Shown: positions 23,141 to 35,822, counted from the stretch's first letter. The stretch: DNA of 64,000 nucleotides from Alnus glutinosa (GCF_958979055.1 NC_084886.1:250501-314500); one strand, 5' to 3'. Made by a program: numbers and translations. The notes: generated by a model not told the origin, from the sequence alone.

Positions 23141-25012
23141 TTACCATTCCGAGTGCAAATTGTGCATGCTTTGCTCTGCATTTGGATATTCCAACCCAAT
23201 CATATTACCATCGTAGCTTCCTTTTTTCCCCGTGCTCGAATTCCCAGATGATTCCACTCCTAAGAAATCAACAGTCGTTTTTTCTCCTCCAATGTGTACA
23301 CGTTTAAACAGCAGATCACCGGCATGTCCGTTTTCTGAGTGCATAGAAAGAGGAGAGCGAAACAATCCAGTCTGAGAAACAGTATGACTTGGTAGTTGAT
23401 CCCCTGCCCCTGGGTCCAAGGCTTTGTTATAGGTTTCTTCATCTCCCACAATAGAACCATTGTTGCTCCCACCAATTGGCCCTATATTGCCTCCAATTAC
23501 CGAAGAACCCTCCTGGGCAGACCCGGATGAGTTCATGCTGCCAATGGAGTACCCATTAAATCCTCTGAGTAATATTGGCGCAAATGAATTATCGCTGGTT
23601 TTAGCACCCATTTCTGCAGCTTTCTGTAACAGGGCTGTTGCTGATGTGTAACAGGAACCAATTGCCATGGGATAGGCATTTGATCCGCTGTCAGAGCTAA
23701 AACATGTCCGTGATGTTTTTGGGTTGAAAGTAGGATCTAAAGTACCTGATATCATGACTCCAGCTGAGTCCAAAGACAGTGGCTTTAGTGAACTGTCACC
23801 GTTCTCATTAGATATTGACAAGTTTATCGTCGTGTATGTATTTGAGAAGGAATCAGGGCTGGCCACTGATGAAATGAACAGATCTTGTGCGTGGCTCTGT
23901 AACATTCCTCCTCCGGCAGCAATTTTCTGGTTTGCCCTGTGATTCTCCTCTGTCAATGCATCACAGAAGGCTCTGTGCGTGACAAAGCTGTCCTTCCTGT
24001 GCAAAACGTTGATTAGAGCAACACATATCAGCCTGATAATTCTCTTCCTGTACCCCATCAATTACGGGATATTGAACATTGATGAATCTCATAGTGCAAG
24101 TCCATTATTGCTACCCCATGCAATATAATTAACACAAGCGCTAGATGAACGAAAGCTTCTCTTACAGTCGGAAATACGAAAATATAACCAACAGAAAAAA
24201 GAAAAGAAAAGAAAAGAAAAGATAGAATTTGAAATATGTAAATTTTGACCTGGAGAAGATTGTCCCACAATCACAACGATATTCTCGGCTCCCACAGATC
24301 TTGGTGTGAGCCTTCCAGTCTGATTGAACAGCGTAGCGTTTGGAGCACCTGTCACACTTCCATTTCTTTTCTCCATGCTTCCTGCAGAAGTGTTTCTTGA
24401 TTCCAGTTAAGTCACCTAAAGCCCGGCTTGGGTCATGATGCACGCAGTCAGGCACTGGACAGACAAACACCCTCTTCTTAACCTGCGTGTTCGTCCTTTG
24501 CTTAAGCTTCCACGGCAAGTTGTGCCCCCTTCTGTGGAGCTGAAGGTTCTGATCTCTCTGAAATCCTTTGTGACATACCTCACATACATATCTATTTGTT
24601 GCCATCAGAGTTCTTGGTGACAGTGCTACAACCTCTGCATCTGGGTCTGCAAAAATTACACACAAGAAAAATATGGAAATTTAGTAGATTTTCAGAACTC
24701 TGTGGTTCACCTGCTCAGTTGTTTCAGAATATGCTTAAAAGACCTTCCAAGTTCCATCAACCTTCCCTGGAAAAAGTAGAGACTTCAAACTATCCTAATA
24801 TGAATGGATACTGCACTTGGAAAAGAAATGTAGTATTGAATCGTATGCTTGCCTGGATTCCCTGGAAGATTTCTTTTCTTTTTGGATATGGTGGAGGGAG
24901 TGGAGGCATCACGACCTTTTTCGGCAGGAGGTGGACTCCCGGTAGAAGACTGAGAAACAACGGTGCTTTGGAACTGCTCATCGTCTTCAAATTCCTGAGC
25001 AAAGTTTGACAT
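23141..25012 (-). CDS. Indeterminate-domain (IDD) C2H2 zinc-finger transcription factor, three exons
   Basis: Exons 25012-24853, 24646-24250, 23996-23141 (1413 nt, 470 residues). Basic KKKR near 44-47 precedes the INDETERMINATE domain: ZF1 C2H2 (about 75-95, CEVCHKGFQRDQNLQLH), ZF2 C2H2 (about 116-144, CPVPDCVHHDPSRALGDL), ZF3 CCHC (about 151-171, CDRCSKRYAVQSDWKAH) and ZF4 CCHC (about 178-197). The family is plant-specific, nuclear, and works with GRAS proteins such as DELLA or SHR/SCR. The Ser/Gly/Asn-rich C-terminal part ends with a TVDFLGV motif (427-433), a variant of the TRDFLG block of many IDDs. Intron 1 begins GC instead of GT. Which IDD subgroup is meant is not resolved. Confidence 0.92.
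24647..24852 (-). other. GC-AG intron 1 of the IDD gene
   Basis: The minus strand reads CCAG|GCAAGC at the exon 1 end and TTTTTGCAG|ACCCAG at the exon 2 start. Joining gives NPDPDAEV, the conserved IDD entry sequence, and no GT donor nearby restores this frame. Confidence 0.85.
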
Positions 25013-26667
25013 ATTTGGTAGGACTTGTCTATCCGATGTCCAGAGGAGGGAAGCTGATAATTATACGCCAATGGAAGGTAGGGCTTCCAAGTAGCAGACA
25101 AAAAGAAGTTCCTTATATACCAACGTCAATCAAAGACCACGGTCCACCAAATCATATTAAAATTAGATTACAATTCTATGAAGGCAACATTGTTCAATCA
25201 AATAACATTATGTCACAGATCAAATATCAATAAGAAAAGACATTAGAAGTTGGGTCTGTTTGTCGTTTTTCTAGGAATCTTCTGAAAGACCTTTTGAGTT
25301 CTTAAAATAATAGAAAGCACTTCAATGCACAGAGTCTGGTGGTATATATACATGTTCAAAAAAGGCATTTAATGCTTGTGTCTGTCTTCACATTAACAAT
25401 TAGCTGAGACTGCAAACCATATGAGCAGAGGGTATTAGATACAATTCAGAAACGACATAAGAGTGGATCCGAAACAAGAGATCCATATGAAGAGACAACT
25501 TTAGTTTTCTAATTTAATTATTTAAGATTGTCATGCACACCTGCTCCCATGATCGATCACCGTTTGGCATATTTGTGCTTGTCATTTCCTGTTTGTCATT
25601 TCGTTTTAGGTGATTTGAACGACTTCATCTACATCATCCAGAGAAATTCAATTGGATTTGTAAAAATGACAGCTAATTTCTTGAAGCTCTTCCTGTTTCT
25701 TCTTCATGTAACTTCTTGTGTTTTCTATCTGTAGATTGTAGAGGGAAAATCATCTAAGCAAGATTAAAAATATCACAGCCTGAGCCTGCCTCAACTAGTA
25801 CATATTTATTTGCTTCAGCTAGTAGATATTTTTCCAAATGATCATAAAAGCAGGATGATCCCACTGATACATTAATAGACTTGCAATCTTATCTCACAGC
25901 CTATAGGAGCTGATATGATCCCCTTTAATTAAGACGCATTTCAGGTTCAAAAAATCTGATTCAACTACTAATGCTCTTCAGCATGATCATACAATCATCA
26001 AAAAAATTGTGTTGTGAGTTTTTATATCTTGTGGTTTTAGTCATGCTCTTAACCCTTCCTCACTGACGCCCTATGTCAAAATCCCCATAAGCACAACTTA
26101 AAAAAACTTCACCACCTTGTACTGGTAAATACATTGGATGAATTTCTCCCGTTAAATCCACTTTTGATACCTTGAGAAAAGAAAACCAGCATGGTTTCTT
26201 GGGTTTCTATAAACATGTCAATGGTGTGCTTTTTACTGTCTATTGAGTCATAGCTATCTATCTTTAGTTTTTTTAGTACTGATTTTTACTGCAGGCTTTC
26301 TTTGTGATTTGGTTGTCTATCTGATTTATCTACTTTGTAATATGTCGTACCTTCTGGTGGTTTGGAAGAATTACTGTCATCCAAATTTAGTCTCTTTTCT
26401 CTTTGCTGAATGATTCTTCAAAATTTACTTGGCAATTGGAGTTGGTGTGATAAGGAAAAAAATCATATGTGATAAATGGTGAGTTGTTTACTCTAAATTA
26501 TAGGATTTTTTTTAACTTTGAAATTATTTAAATCACTTATAAACCTCAATAAACAGAGTTTTATACACAATCAAATCAATCAAGAAAAGAGGCTTTCACC
26601 TCTCCTGTAGATGTAGGCAATAAGCTGAATCACTTAAATTCTGTCTTTCTTTCTATACTTTCATCTT
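25013..26667. other. IDD upstream region and intergenic DNA
   Basis: Upstream of the IDD start. No gene or recognisable domain; A/T-rich with short low-quality frames only. Confidence 0.5.
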
Positions 26668-27161
26668 TGTCATGTTAGAAATAATCAACATATTATTTAA
26701 TCTAACATGCGCAGCGGAAAACGAATAAACAGGATTCAGGCTTACCTCTAGCCATGTTTGCTCAAGCGTCTCCACGATCCATCTGAAGAACAAGAAATTA
26801 AGATTATTTGAGGGATCTTCTAACCTATGCCTATTGCTTGATGGCTGTACTGATGGTGTACACAGACACTCTATTTATAGGCTAGGTTAGGGACCCTCAA
26901 AATGGTAAACACCGTATTTGTTTCCTTCCATCAAGGAAACAATATCGTTAATTGATTTTAAAATCAATTAACCGATTCCATATTTACGGTAATCTAAATT
27001 AATAAAAATAACCATAATACCGATTCCATATTTACGGTAATCTAAATTAATGGAAATATCCATAATGCCGTATATGTTTATTGAAAAAATAATAAACATA
27101 GTAAATACCGTAAATGTGATATAAAGGCCACAACCAAAAAAGAATAATATATTACATGTCA
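26668..27161 (-). mobile_element. Copia-type solo LTR with 5-bp target-site duplication
   Basis: LTR 26673-27156 (484 bp) begins TGTTAG and ends TTACA, i.e. TG...CA, and is flanked by the perfect 5-bp duplication TGTCA (26668-26672, 27157-27161). Read on the minus strand it has a TATA element (CTATAAATAGAG, plus 26869-26880) and a TCCGCTGCGCATGTTAG block near its 3' end, both familiar from plant Copia LTRs. No internal domain follows, so it is a recombined solo LTR. It lies 160 bp downstream of the HAK5 stop codon in the same transcriptional orientation. Confidence 0.88.
26971..27066. repeat. 48-bp tandem duplication inside the solo LTR
   Basis: Units 26971-27018 and 27019-27066 both start ACCGATTCCATATTTACGG and end CCATAAT, differing at about four positions. 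It lies in the U3 part of the LTR (minus-strand sense), where regulatory repeats are common. Confidence 0.9.
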
Positions 27162-27315
27162 TTCTTATGAAATTCTATAGGTGTCACCTAAAACACTGTA
27201 CATGAAAACTTGAGAAATCTACAGATGTTTTGCACATTGTCAGATTGAGGAGCAAACTATGAGCACAACTGTATACGTACAGCGTATTTATTTGATTTTA
27301 CTGAGACTCTGAATC

Positions 27316-30300
27316 TCATATCTCATATGTCATTCCAACCCTGAGAAGCCTAGTATGTGGAATGGACAGTAATTTCTCCCCTTGCCTAAAATTTTTTCTC
27401 AAGAAATTATAGGCATAGTTGACAACTATCTTCTTGAACAAGGATGATTTCTGATCTGCCACCACTTCCGCTTCTCCCAGGAGATAAACCACACCACTCT
27501 CCATCGCTTTCTGCACGAACTTCATCTCCTCTTCCACTCCCTGGATCGGAACAGAGATATTTCCGTTGGAAGAATAGGTCGACTTAGCCACATTGAGTGA
27601 CCGTATTGAATTAGAACCCGATGAAATGCGAGATGGATTAGGCTGTTCTAGTAATTCCTCAACGTGAAGGGTTGATCCTCTTGCTTTTCCATCTTTCCCC
27701 AGTAGAGAGGAATGGTGGGTGTTCACAGCTGGCTCAGCCATTTGCTCACTAGTCGTCCCCCCATCAAGGATGAAGTGTTGATGGTGGATGAACTCTTTCA
27801 AGTGCTCCACTAATTGGCGCTCAAATACCTTGGGTTCCTCGATCACATCATTGTAGCCATACCTCACCACGCAGCGGAACATGTGATAGTCCCTTGGTTC
27901 AACTTGTCGGAACAGAAACCTCTCTTCCAGCAAAACTTTGCTAATCGGAATGGGCTTAATGGAGACAAACACTAGAACAGAGTGGATGGATGGTATGTTA
28001 GATACGAAGTGAGGAAATATTGGAGGAATTCCCTGTACAAGCTCCGAGTAAAGGAGTCCCATCCCTGGCACCCGGTTTATATCTGGGTTGGTGGCCAATT
28101 TTTCAATGAAATCTTTAGAAACCTTGTTCCTCAGCTCAAACGTGTATCTCTGTACGTGTACATAATGCCAAATCCCCATTATTGTCGATAGGAAAAAAGC
28201 AAACACCAGTGGAAGGAATCCACCCTGCATGAACTTGTACAGGACAGATGATAGATATATCCCCTCTATGGAAGCAAACACCACAAAGAAAAGAGCAATC
28301 CACCATATGCTTATCTTCCAGATAACTAGCATTATTAAAGTAAGCATACTTGTGGTGATTATCATCACAGAAACCACAGCAATTCCTGCATAGATTACAA
28401 ACATGTTTAAAAACAACAAAAAAAAGATCTTGTCATGAGTTTGGTATAAAGTTTTTTGAGCATAATTACCGTATGCATTTCCGATCTTATCAGTAGTCTT
28501 GAAGGCCACTGTGACTAACACACAAGCAATCATGAGAGTGTAGTTGGCCTCGGGTATGTACACCTGGCCTTCATACTTAGCAGAGGTATGGACAATCTTA
28601 ACCCTTGGAAAACAACCCAGACTTTGCGACTGGGAGAGAATTGCAAATGCCCCAGATATCATAGCTTGGCTGGCAATAATGGCAGCAGCTACAGCCACAA
28701 CGAATGTTGGCCAGTATATTGGGCCTGCATGCCATTTAACGTATGAGTTAATTGCTCAAGCAACACAGTTGTAATCACAGCAAGAAACTCTCTGAGACTG
28801 GAGTCACCTGATCTTCAATGCTGCCCCCCCCCCCCAAAAAAAAAAAAAAGAAGAAAGAAAAAAAACACTAACCTGGTATGGAGTCATAGAAAGTACTATG
28901 AACGTTCTCAGGGAATTTTCTGAGGTATGCTGCTTGCCCACTGTATGCAGTTATTAATGCAGGAAACGTCATGAAAGAGAAACTGATCTGCAATTTCGAT
29001 CATGGTGAAAAAGTATTACTTATCGGTATCATATTTAAACTCCAATAAGCTAGGGTGGGTTTGAGTTTACATTAACTTGCCATTTTAAAAATGTGATTTT
29101 TAAAAATGTTGATAAAATTGCAATTTAATTTTTAAAATGGTGCGCTTTAAGAATGCACTCCATTGCACTATTTGAAAATGTAATTTTATTTTTAATTTTA
29201 TTTTTTCTTTATTTTCAAATTACAATTTTTTACAAACCGTACTTCTAAACAATACATTTTTCACGATTTAATTTAAAATAACAATTTTGGTATGAAAAAC
29301 GCAATGTATGTAAAATGGTGTTAGGAGGGTGGACGGGTACGTACGTGTGTGAGAGCATCAAACCCAAAAGAATAATTAATCCAATTAAAACAAAGAAACT
29401 GACTTGACAAGTGGAATTAATTATTTCAAGATTAAATCTAACAGATCAAAATATTATTCAAATTAGATTTTACAAATTTAATATTATATATATTATCACA
29501 TCATTTAAAGAATTTGACATCATATCCACAGTACGTTAAACACAACAAAATACAATCTATATATTCTATATTCTATATATGGTATGAAATGGATCCTCTC
29601 CGTTAAATTCATCATTTTTAACTTAAAAGCCTCGGGCCGGCTAGCTATTAGGTGCATGCATATGGCCCAACAAGCATATAAACTCAATCAAGTTTCAACA
29701 CTGTCAAATGTTTCAAGGGGAATGTCAGACTCCAATGAGTTCTGTACATTTCGAAAGTGATTTTGAATCACAAAATCAATGTTTCAGAAGTGTTTGGAAA
29801 GAAAAATAAACCATATATTTGAGGTGAACCCGAGGACTTGCAACGAAAAAAGAAAAGGAAAAAGAAAATAGTAAATTCATTCCTGGGTTTAGCTTTATAT
29901 TCTAGCTTGTAGTATAAAATTAGGGGAAAAAAAAATACTGTAAACGTCTTTGTGGGTTTTACATTTTATCCAATCACTCCTTAAATTTTATTTATTTATT
30001 TATTTTTATAATTAATCACTCCTTAAAATTTGAAACACATGCATCAAATCACTTCTTTAAGGTATGCACCATACTTACTTGGACTGCAGCAACATTGAAG
30101 TGACCCAGATCAGCAAACATGGCCTCGGTCCCTGATTTATTTCAGCAGTCAAATAAATAGAAAACCACAGGCAGACGGTAACTGGAAGCCTAGAAACGTA
30201 AACAATAGTTAAGTAGATACATTTAGTGGAAGAAACACTAATCATGACTCACCTGTTATGCACAGAAAAACTCCACCAAGGGAAATCCATCCTTTTTTAC

Positions 30301-31482
30301 CATTTCTTTTGAAGTAATCTATGATGTATGCTGGATTGAAAGCCCGTAATACGCCAAGGTCATATTTGAACAAGTTGTAAAGACCGATGCCACTGATGAA
30401 CAAAAACCACAAGAAGATGATAGGCGCAAACGTGAAGCCTACTTTGTCGGTGCCAAATCGTTGAACAGAGAAGAGAACAATCAAGATTGCTACCGAAACC
30501 CCCACAACAGCATCTGGATATATGGATGGATATATGGATGATTGATTAACACATGCATCAGAGTTATTAATTCTTTGTTAACTGCATGTGCGTACGTTAT
30601 GCTTAATTACAAAAATGATCATTGATAGAGCATATATATACATATAACATATTCATGAGTGTCATGATAAAACCTAGCTAGTACGTACTTTTGCCCAGCG
30701 AGCTTATCCCACCTACCGCAGAAAGAACTGCATGCAAATTAAACCCATTAATTTGTTAAATGTTAGTGCATATATATATATATATATAGAAGACATGTAT
30801 GGATGCATCTTTAATTAATTTATCGACAATCAAACCGATCGATCACCTGAAATGGATGGAGTAAGAACCCCATCTCCAATTACCATGGAAGTTCCCATGA
30901 TGGTGACAAGGAAAAGCAAAACTTGTGTAGTTTTACTATTCTCGAGCTTCTCCTTAATCTTAGAAGCCCGACTCAACTGGTTGGACGGTGTTTCGAGTCT
31001 GTAGTTGGACAGCTCCCTGTCCTCTGGCTGCTGATTTGGAATTAGGCTCACCTTTGCATACCGGCATATCAAGGAATAGAGTGCAAATGTTCCACCTACG
31101 TACATACGATTGCATTTTCGGAGCACATGCAGAGTCAAATAACCAAGATTTTGATCAGTGATCCAAATTAATTAGGACGAAGACTATATATATATATAGA
31201 CGAATTAAGGAAACTTACCATCACCGTTGTCATTAGCCCTCAACACAATAAAGACATACTTGAGCATGGGTACGAGCGCTATAGTGTAGATGATGAGGGA
31301 CAACACTCCAATAATGTCATCTAGGTGGTCAATACCATTGGTGAAAGTGCTGGAAAACACATAAAGTGGAGACGTCCCTATGTCACCGTATATCACCCCT
31401 AGACTCTGAAATGCTAAACTTAACGTCCTCGTCCAATTCACCTGCATGCTCCAAACAAGAAAAAGACTATCACTGATCAGAA

Positions 31483-31525
<43 letters not shown>

Positions 31526-31783
31526 AAACGATCAAAAGTGGTGCCATATTTAGATATATATATCAAAACGATCAAAAGTGGTGCCATATTTAGCGAGCTG
31601 AGAGACCTTGGAGCCATGGCTTTGCAACGTGGAAACTCTTCCAGCCTCTAAATTCAAGGAGTCCACCCGGCGCAGCTTTGCCCATGATATCTTTCGCTCT
31701 TGCATGTTCTTTCCCTCAGCTGTTATTTCGGCTCCTTCATTGATATCCGTTTCTCTCGTCTCAACCGCTTGCTGATCTGCCAT
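27316..31783 (-). CDS. HAK5: High-affinity K+ transporter HAK5-like (KT/HAK/KUP), nine exons
   Basis: Exons 31783-31607, 31441-31219, 31095-30847, 30727-30689, 30513-30253, 30131-30079, 28987-28873, 28724-28470, 28385-27316 (2442 nt, 813 residues; all GT-AG). Visible family features: hydrophilic N-terminus with [37 protein letters not shown] at 67-86, the [16 protein letters not shown] cytosolic loop, [70 protein letters not shown] and a long cytosolic C-terminus ending RVGMTYEI. Close resemblance to Arabidopsis HAK5 throughout places it in cluster I, plasma-membrane H+-coupled K+ uptake induced by K+ starvation and activated by CBL/CIPK kinases. Exons 4 (39 nt) and 6 (53 nt) are very small. 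Intron 6 (1091 nt) carries AT-rich repeat-like DNA. No frame damage is seen. Confidence 0.94.
29050..29310. repeat. Degenerate AT-rich repeat in HAK5 intron 6
   Basis: A stretch rich in AAAATGTGATTTTTAAAA-type and ACAATTTT-type blocks that resembles the stretches at about 39160-39460 and 50211-50521. Probably a decayed hAT-like MITE; no termini or duplication could be fixed. Confidence 0.35.
31485..31593. repeat. (TA)n array plus 40-bp duplication at the HAK5 exon 1 donor side
   Basis: A (TA)n run (about 31485-31523) is followed by the unit 31521-31560, repeated from 31561 to 31593 (33 identical bases, including ATCAAAAGTGGTGCCATATT). It lies in intron 1 just 14 nt beyond the exon 1 donor at 31606/31607, and does not alter the coding frame. 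Confidence 0.85.
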
Positions 31784-34700
31784 CCTATGGTATTGTTTTT
31801 GTTTCTCGATCCAGTGATCATATGATGGCCCGGCTTTCGATGCTTAATTTGCTGCCGCCTGCCTTTGGGCTTTATAGGCACTAAAGTCAAACATGCTTGG
31901 GCTATGTTTGGTTAGCACTTTAATTTGTTGTAGTTTAATTATATATTGCAATTTGTTACGGTCAGAAATCCAATGTTAGCGGGAGGTGCCGTGTTTCGAA
32001 ATATCATTTAAATAAATAAATATATAAGCCAAAACTCATAGGAAGTTCAACGCTATAATTCATTTATAAATTATAAGCTAGCTAGAATTGCTCCATATAT
32101 TATTATTTTTTATGCTTGTGTTAATATTGGTCCCATTGCTCTATTTACTCTTCTTCTAGCTTCTTTTTTTAAGGAGGGGCGGGGGGATGTTTAGCAAATC
32201 ATATATATAATTTGTCTAAACAAAAGGCAAAAACAAAGTAACTTAAGAACACACAAATAATTTTTATCACTATATATATATATATATATATATCACATTA
32301 AAACATTTTATTTATTTATTATTTTTTTTTAAAAAAAAAAATCCTAAAAAAATTGCTTAATTAAGAGAGATGATCCTCTATGGGCACCTCGATCTATATA
32401 TTTGCATGGTAAAATAATGAGATCTACGCTTCAAGTAAATTTGAAGTCTGAAAAAGACTGTTGAGAGGTCTTGATCGAGGAGTTTATAAATACAATGGCT
32501 TCGTTATAATTGGTGGTAATTAATTGCCGTGTTCTGAAAAATGTGTAATTATTCAATGAGAAGTGGGAACCCAAATGAGGTTCCGAGAGAAAGTCTTTGC
32601 CGAATGCGCGCATCAGCCCGCCGTTCAGATTCTGAATTTTAAAAGCAAGCTGAATGTAAAAATCATTAGTTTATCAAGAATTATTGCAATCATCATCACT
32701 ATAATATCATTTAGTTGACATGTGAACCAATAATGTCTTAAACTAAATCTTCCTTGCCATACAAAATGGGATGCAGATCGAGTGGATATTGTAAATTATG
32801 CGGAATTTTTGCAGCTGTACCTGTACCTTTAGCTTTATATAATTGAATCTACAAAATAAATAGATTGTGTGTTAAATTATCATCACTAGAAAATGGATGA
32901 CGTGACAACTAATTCAATTTCAAATAGACTAATCCAATATATATATTTTCCACATGAACAGGTTCATTTACGTTTCTACTTTACCGATATGATATTTGTT
33001 TGGGGAGTACAATTGGATCCCTGTGCATGTACGGAAGGCACACTAAAATAAAAATAAAAAAACTAATTAGTATCAATACTATGTTTTTTGCGAGAAAAAA
33101 AAAAAAAAAACGATGCTATTCATTTAGTGTCGCCTTGAAGAGTTAGTAAATATAGGGTTGAGATTCCATATTAGAATCACTTTACTATTCAAGCAACACT
33201 AATTGCTTAGTATTGTTTGAATCCCTTAACGATGTTAATGTGAATAAAAAAAAAAATTAGGATCCTCCTGCAGGAGACTTCTCATATATGGCTCCTGATT
33301 AGCACCATTAAAAAGAATGGAAGAGAAGAAAACAAAACTCAATTTTACCAAGAAGATCAATAATTTCTGGCCTCCCAACAAATATACCATAAAGCATCAT
33401 GATCAGCACCATTAAAAAAGAAAAGGAAAAAAAAAAAATGGAAGATCAGTACCTCCAGAAGTGTCGTCCAATCCCAACCTCTTTAATGTGTAAAACAAGC
33501 CAATAAATGAATAGGAAAATTTTTTAAGTGTTGTTTAAAGTCTCAAACCACACTAAAGTTGGGTTCAATAGTAAAAGACACTAAAAAATTTGAATTTAAT
33601 GTCATTTACTGTTGAAACGATGCTATTTAGCAATGTTTTGTACAAAGGATACTAACCCGAACGACACTAAACAACTTTTTTTTTTTTTTTTTTTTGTAGT
33701 GAGGACAACAGATTGATGAGTTTGATCCATTCCACAACGGAGTGGGGAAGACTTGGCATAGTGACCAGTCGACTTGCCCTGTCGGTTTAGCTATCATATA
33801 TTCAAACAAAAGGGCTTCGCTATTCAAAAGAGACGTACAAATTAAGCTAGAGTCTTCCCAAGGGCAGCCCTAGAGCCCACCTACCACACATGAGTTATAT
33901 ATTCAGTTATTGTGCATGCCAATTTGATATATCCCATTTGGTACCTTCATATCGGAGAATCCACAAATTCGAGTCTATATTGTTCATAAAATTTCAGATA
34001 TTCTTTTTCATTCCTGATTACTCGATAATTTCCACGAGCACAAATCCCACTTTTTATAAGCCCAAACATTATCTCACAAAATAATCCATCTTTTTGGAGT
34101 TTATTAATTTTGTAATGAAAAGTATAGGGTTTTGTGACCATTAAATTCCAAAAGCTTGTCACCCTCAATGAAACAAAAGTGACTTCCAATCATTATTAAT
34201 AACTATTTTAATTGAAAATGAGGATAAATTGTAGATTTAAAGTTTGAACTCAGAACCTCAGCTCTGATACTATGTTAAATTATAATTTATCTAAAAAATT
34301 TAAGCCAATAAACAATGCCAAGTTTAATTATTTAATTAATTCTTTAATATTACGGAGAAACAAAGACAATACAAACTTTTATTAACTCACTTTAATTAAA
34401 GCTTAATACTATGGTTTAAGTGTTTTACACATAAACACATTCAACAATAAAATTGCCTCACCCCTTTTTGTACGGGAAATGATAGTTGGGGGCAAACCAA
34501 CCGGCCTCCAACATGCCCTTTTTATTAAAAAAATAATATTTTTAATCAAAAGCAACTTCTGATGTCATCAGAAGTTGCTTTTAATTATAAAAACCTCATT
34601 TTAATGAAGGGGAGGGAGGGGGGGCAGGGCTGATTGGTTTGCCCCTGCCTATCATTCATCTTTTTGTACACTGACAAGATACACTCTCACAACTACTAGT

Positions 34701-35096
34701 AGAGAACTATACCCACACACAAGAACGGAGCTACATAGTGGCTTGGGGGTTTGGGCCCCTAGTCACCATGATTTTCCTTAAAAAAATTAAAATTTTACAC
34801 TTAATTTTTTTTTTATTTATTAAATTTTTTAGTTTTACTCTCTCAATATTTTTTTTAAAATTTTTTTTTTGCCCCCCCCCCCCCCCCTCCCATATCTCAA
34901 ATACTAGCTCCACCCTTGCCCACACACTTTTCCTCTCTTGCTGTGTGACACACATGACATAACATTAACACACAGGGAGGGCACACACCATTCCCATTTC
35001 CCACCATACAATTTTGTACCACTCCATTTCAAGTATAATAGAAAGAATTTATTTCATTGTTTAGATCGATCAAATTTCAAGTATAATATATATATA
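31784..35096. other. HAK5 upstream region and intergenic DNA
   Basis: No gene seen. AT-rich, with (TA)n at about 32271-32292, several A/T homopolymers, a near-perfect inverted pair at 34546-34584 (AAAAGCAACTTCTGATG / CATCAGAAGTTGCTTTT) and a C run at 34875-34887. Confidence 0.5.
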
Positions 35097-35220
35097 GGGA
35101 AAACGTCAATTTACTCCTATGAAGTTGTCACGGATTTGCAATTTTAACACCAATGTTTTAATTTTGTTAATTGCACCCCATTAAGTTTCAGAAATTTTCA
35201 ATTTAGGGCATCCCTCCAAA
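35097..35220 (+). repeat. Left terminal inverted repeat of the Pack-MULE
   Basis: Starts GGGAAAACGTCAATTTACTC; about 80% or more alike to the reverse complement of the right terminus by eye. Confidence 0.85.
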
Positions 35221-35229
35221 TCAACCATT

Positions 35230-35590
35230 TAACTTAACGAAATTCTCCTCACGTGCCGTGCAGGTGCGTTTTTTGTCCCAAAAAAGATGAAAATGCCCTT
35301 GTCTACATTGAAACATCGACCATCAACCATCAACCATAAAAATAGACGCAAATGCCTTCGTCTTCTACCTTTCTTCAGGCCGAGCGTATTCCCAGAACCC
35401 TGTCTCCCAGCCATGATGAACCGCACCACCTTGATCTTGCTTCACTTCGCTCTCCGTCTCCGCCAGCTTTTTTTCGATCAAATGGGCATCAATAGCCAAG
35501 CCAGCGTTCGAGGTTGCCTTATGCACCAACCTCGGTGACATGAGGCCATTTTTGAACACTTGAAGGCAACATTAGCGGGAAGTTGGAGGA
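35230..35590 (-). other. Unassigned captured DNA in the Pack-MULE
   Basis: G/C content is exon-like compared with the surrounding intergenic DNA, and one minus-strand frame reads ATSNAGLAIDAHLIEKKLAE. I do not recognise the source gene. It may be a fourth captured fragment. Confidence 0.4.
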
Positions 35591-35822
35591 CTTCTTGTAA
35601 TGACTCACCCCCAATGACACAATATTGTCCGCTTTTGGCTCCCCAAACCAGACTTCTCAGGAGGTCACCCATCCTGGGATTGCTCTCGCAGAAGCACGTT
35701 TAACTGCGGAGTTCTGATAGGTTCATAACCATCACGGCTTTAAAACGCGTTGTGTTATAAAATGTGCATTTATACATATAAGCACATCCTCATTCCCATG
35801 CGATGTAGGACGTCACACTTCT
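35591..35822 (-). mobile_element. Cassandra-type TRIM solo LTR with 5S rRNA-like sequence
   Basis: LTR 35596-35817 (222 bp) begins TGTAATGAC and ends CGTCACA, flanked by the perfect 5-bp duplication CTTCT (35591-35595, 35818-35822). On the minus strand it contains a 5S rRNA-like block (plus about 35650-35730): AGAACTCCGCAGTTAAACG, GCGAGAG and AGGATGGGTGACCTCCTG, corresponding to the A box, intermediate element and C box of the 5S polymerase III promoter. LTRs bearing a 5S segment are the defining feature of Cassandra terminal-repeat retrotransposons in miniature. No second LTR or primer-binding interior is present, so it is a solo LTR inside the Pack-MULE. Confidence 0.9.

Noticed and set aside
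35650-35730. 5S rRNA gene
   Set aside because: Only part of 5S is present and it lies within an LTR with target-site duplication; it is the Cassandra 5S-like segment.
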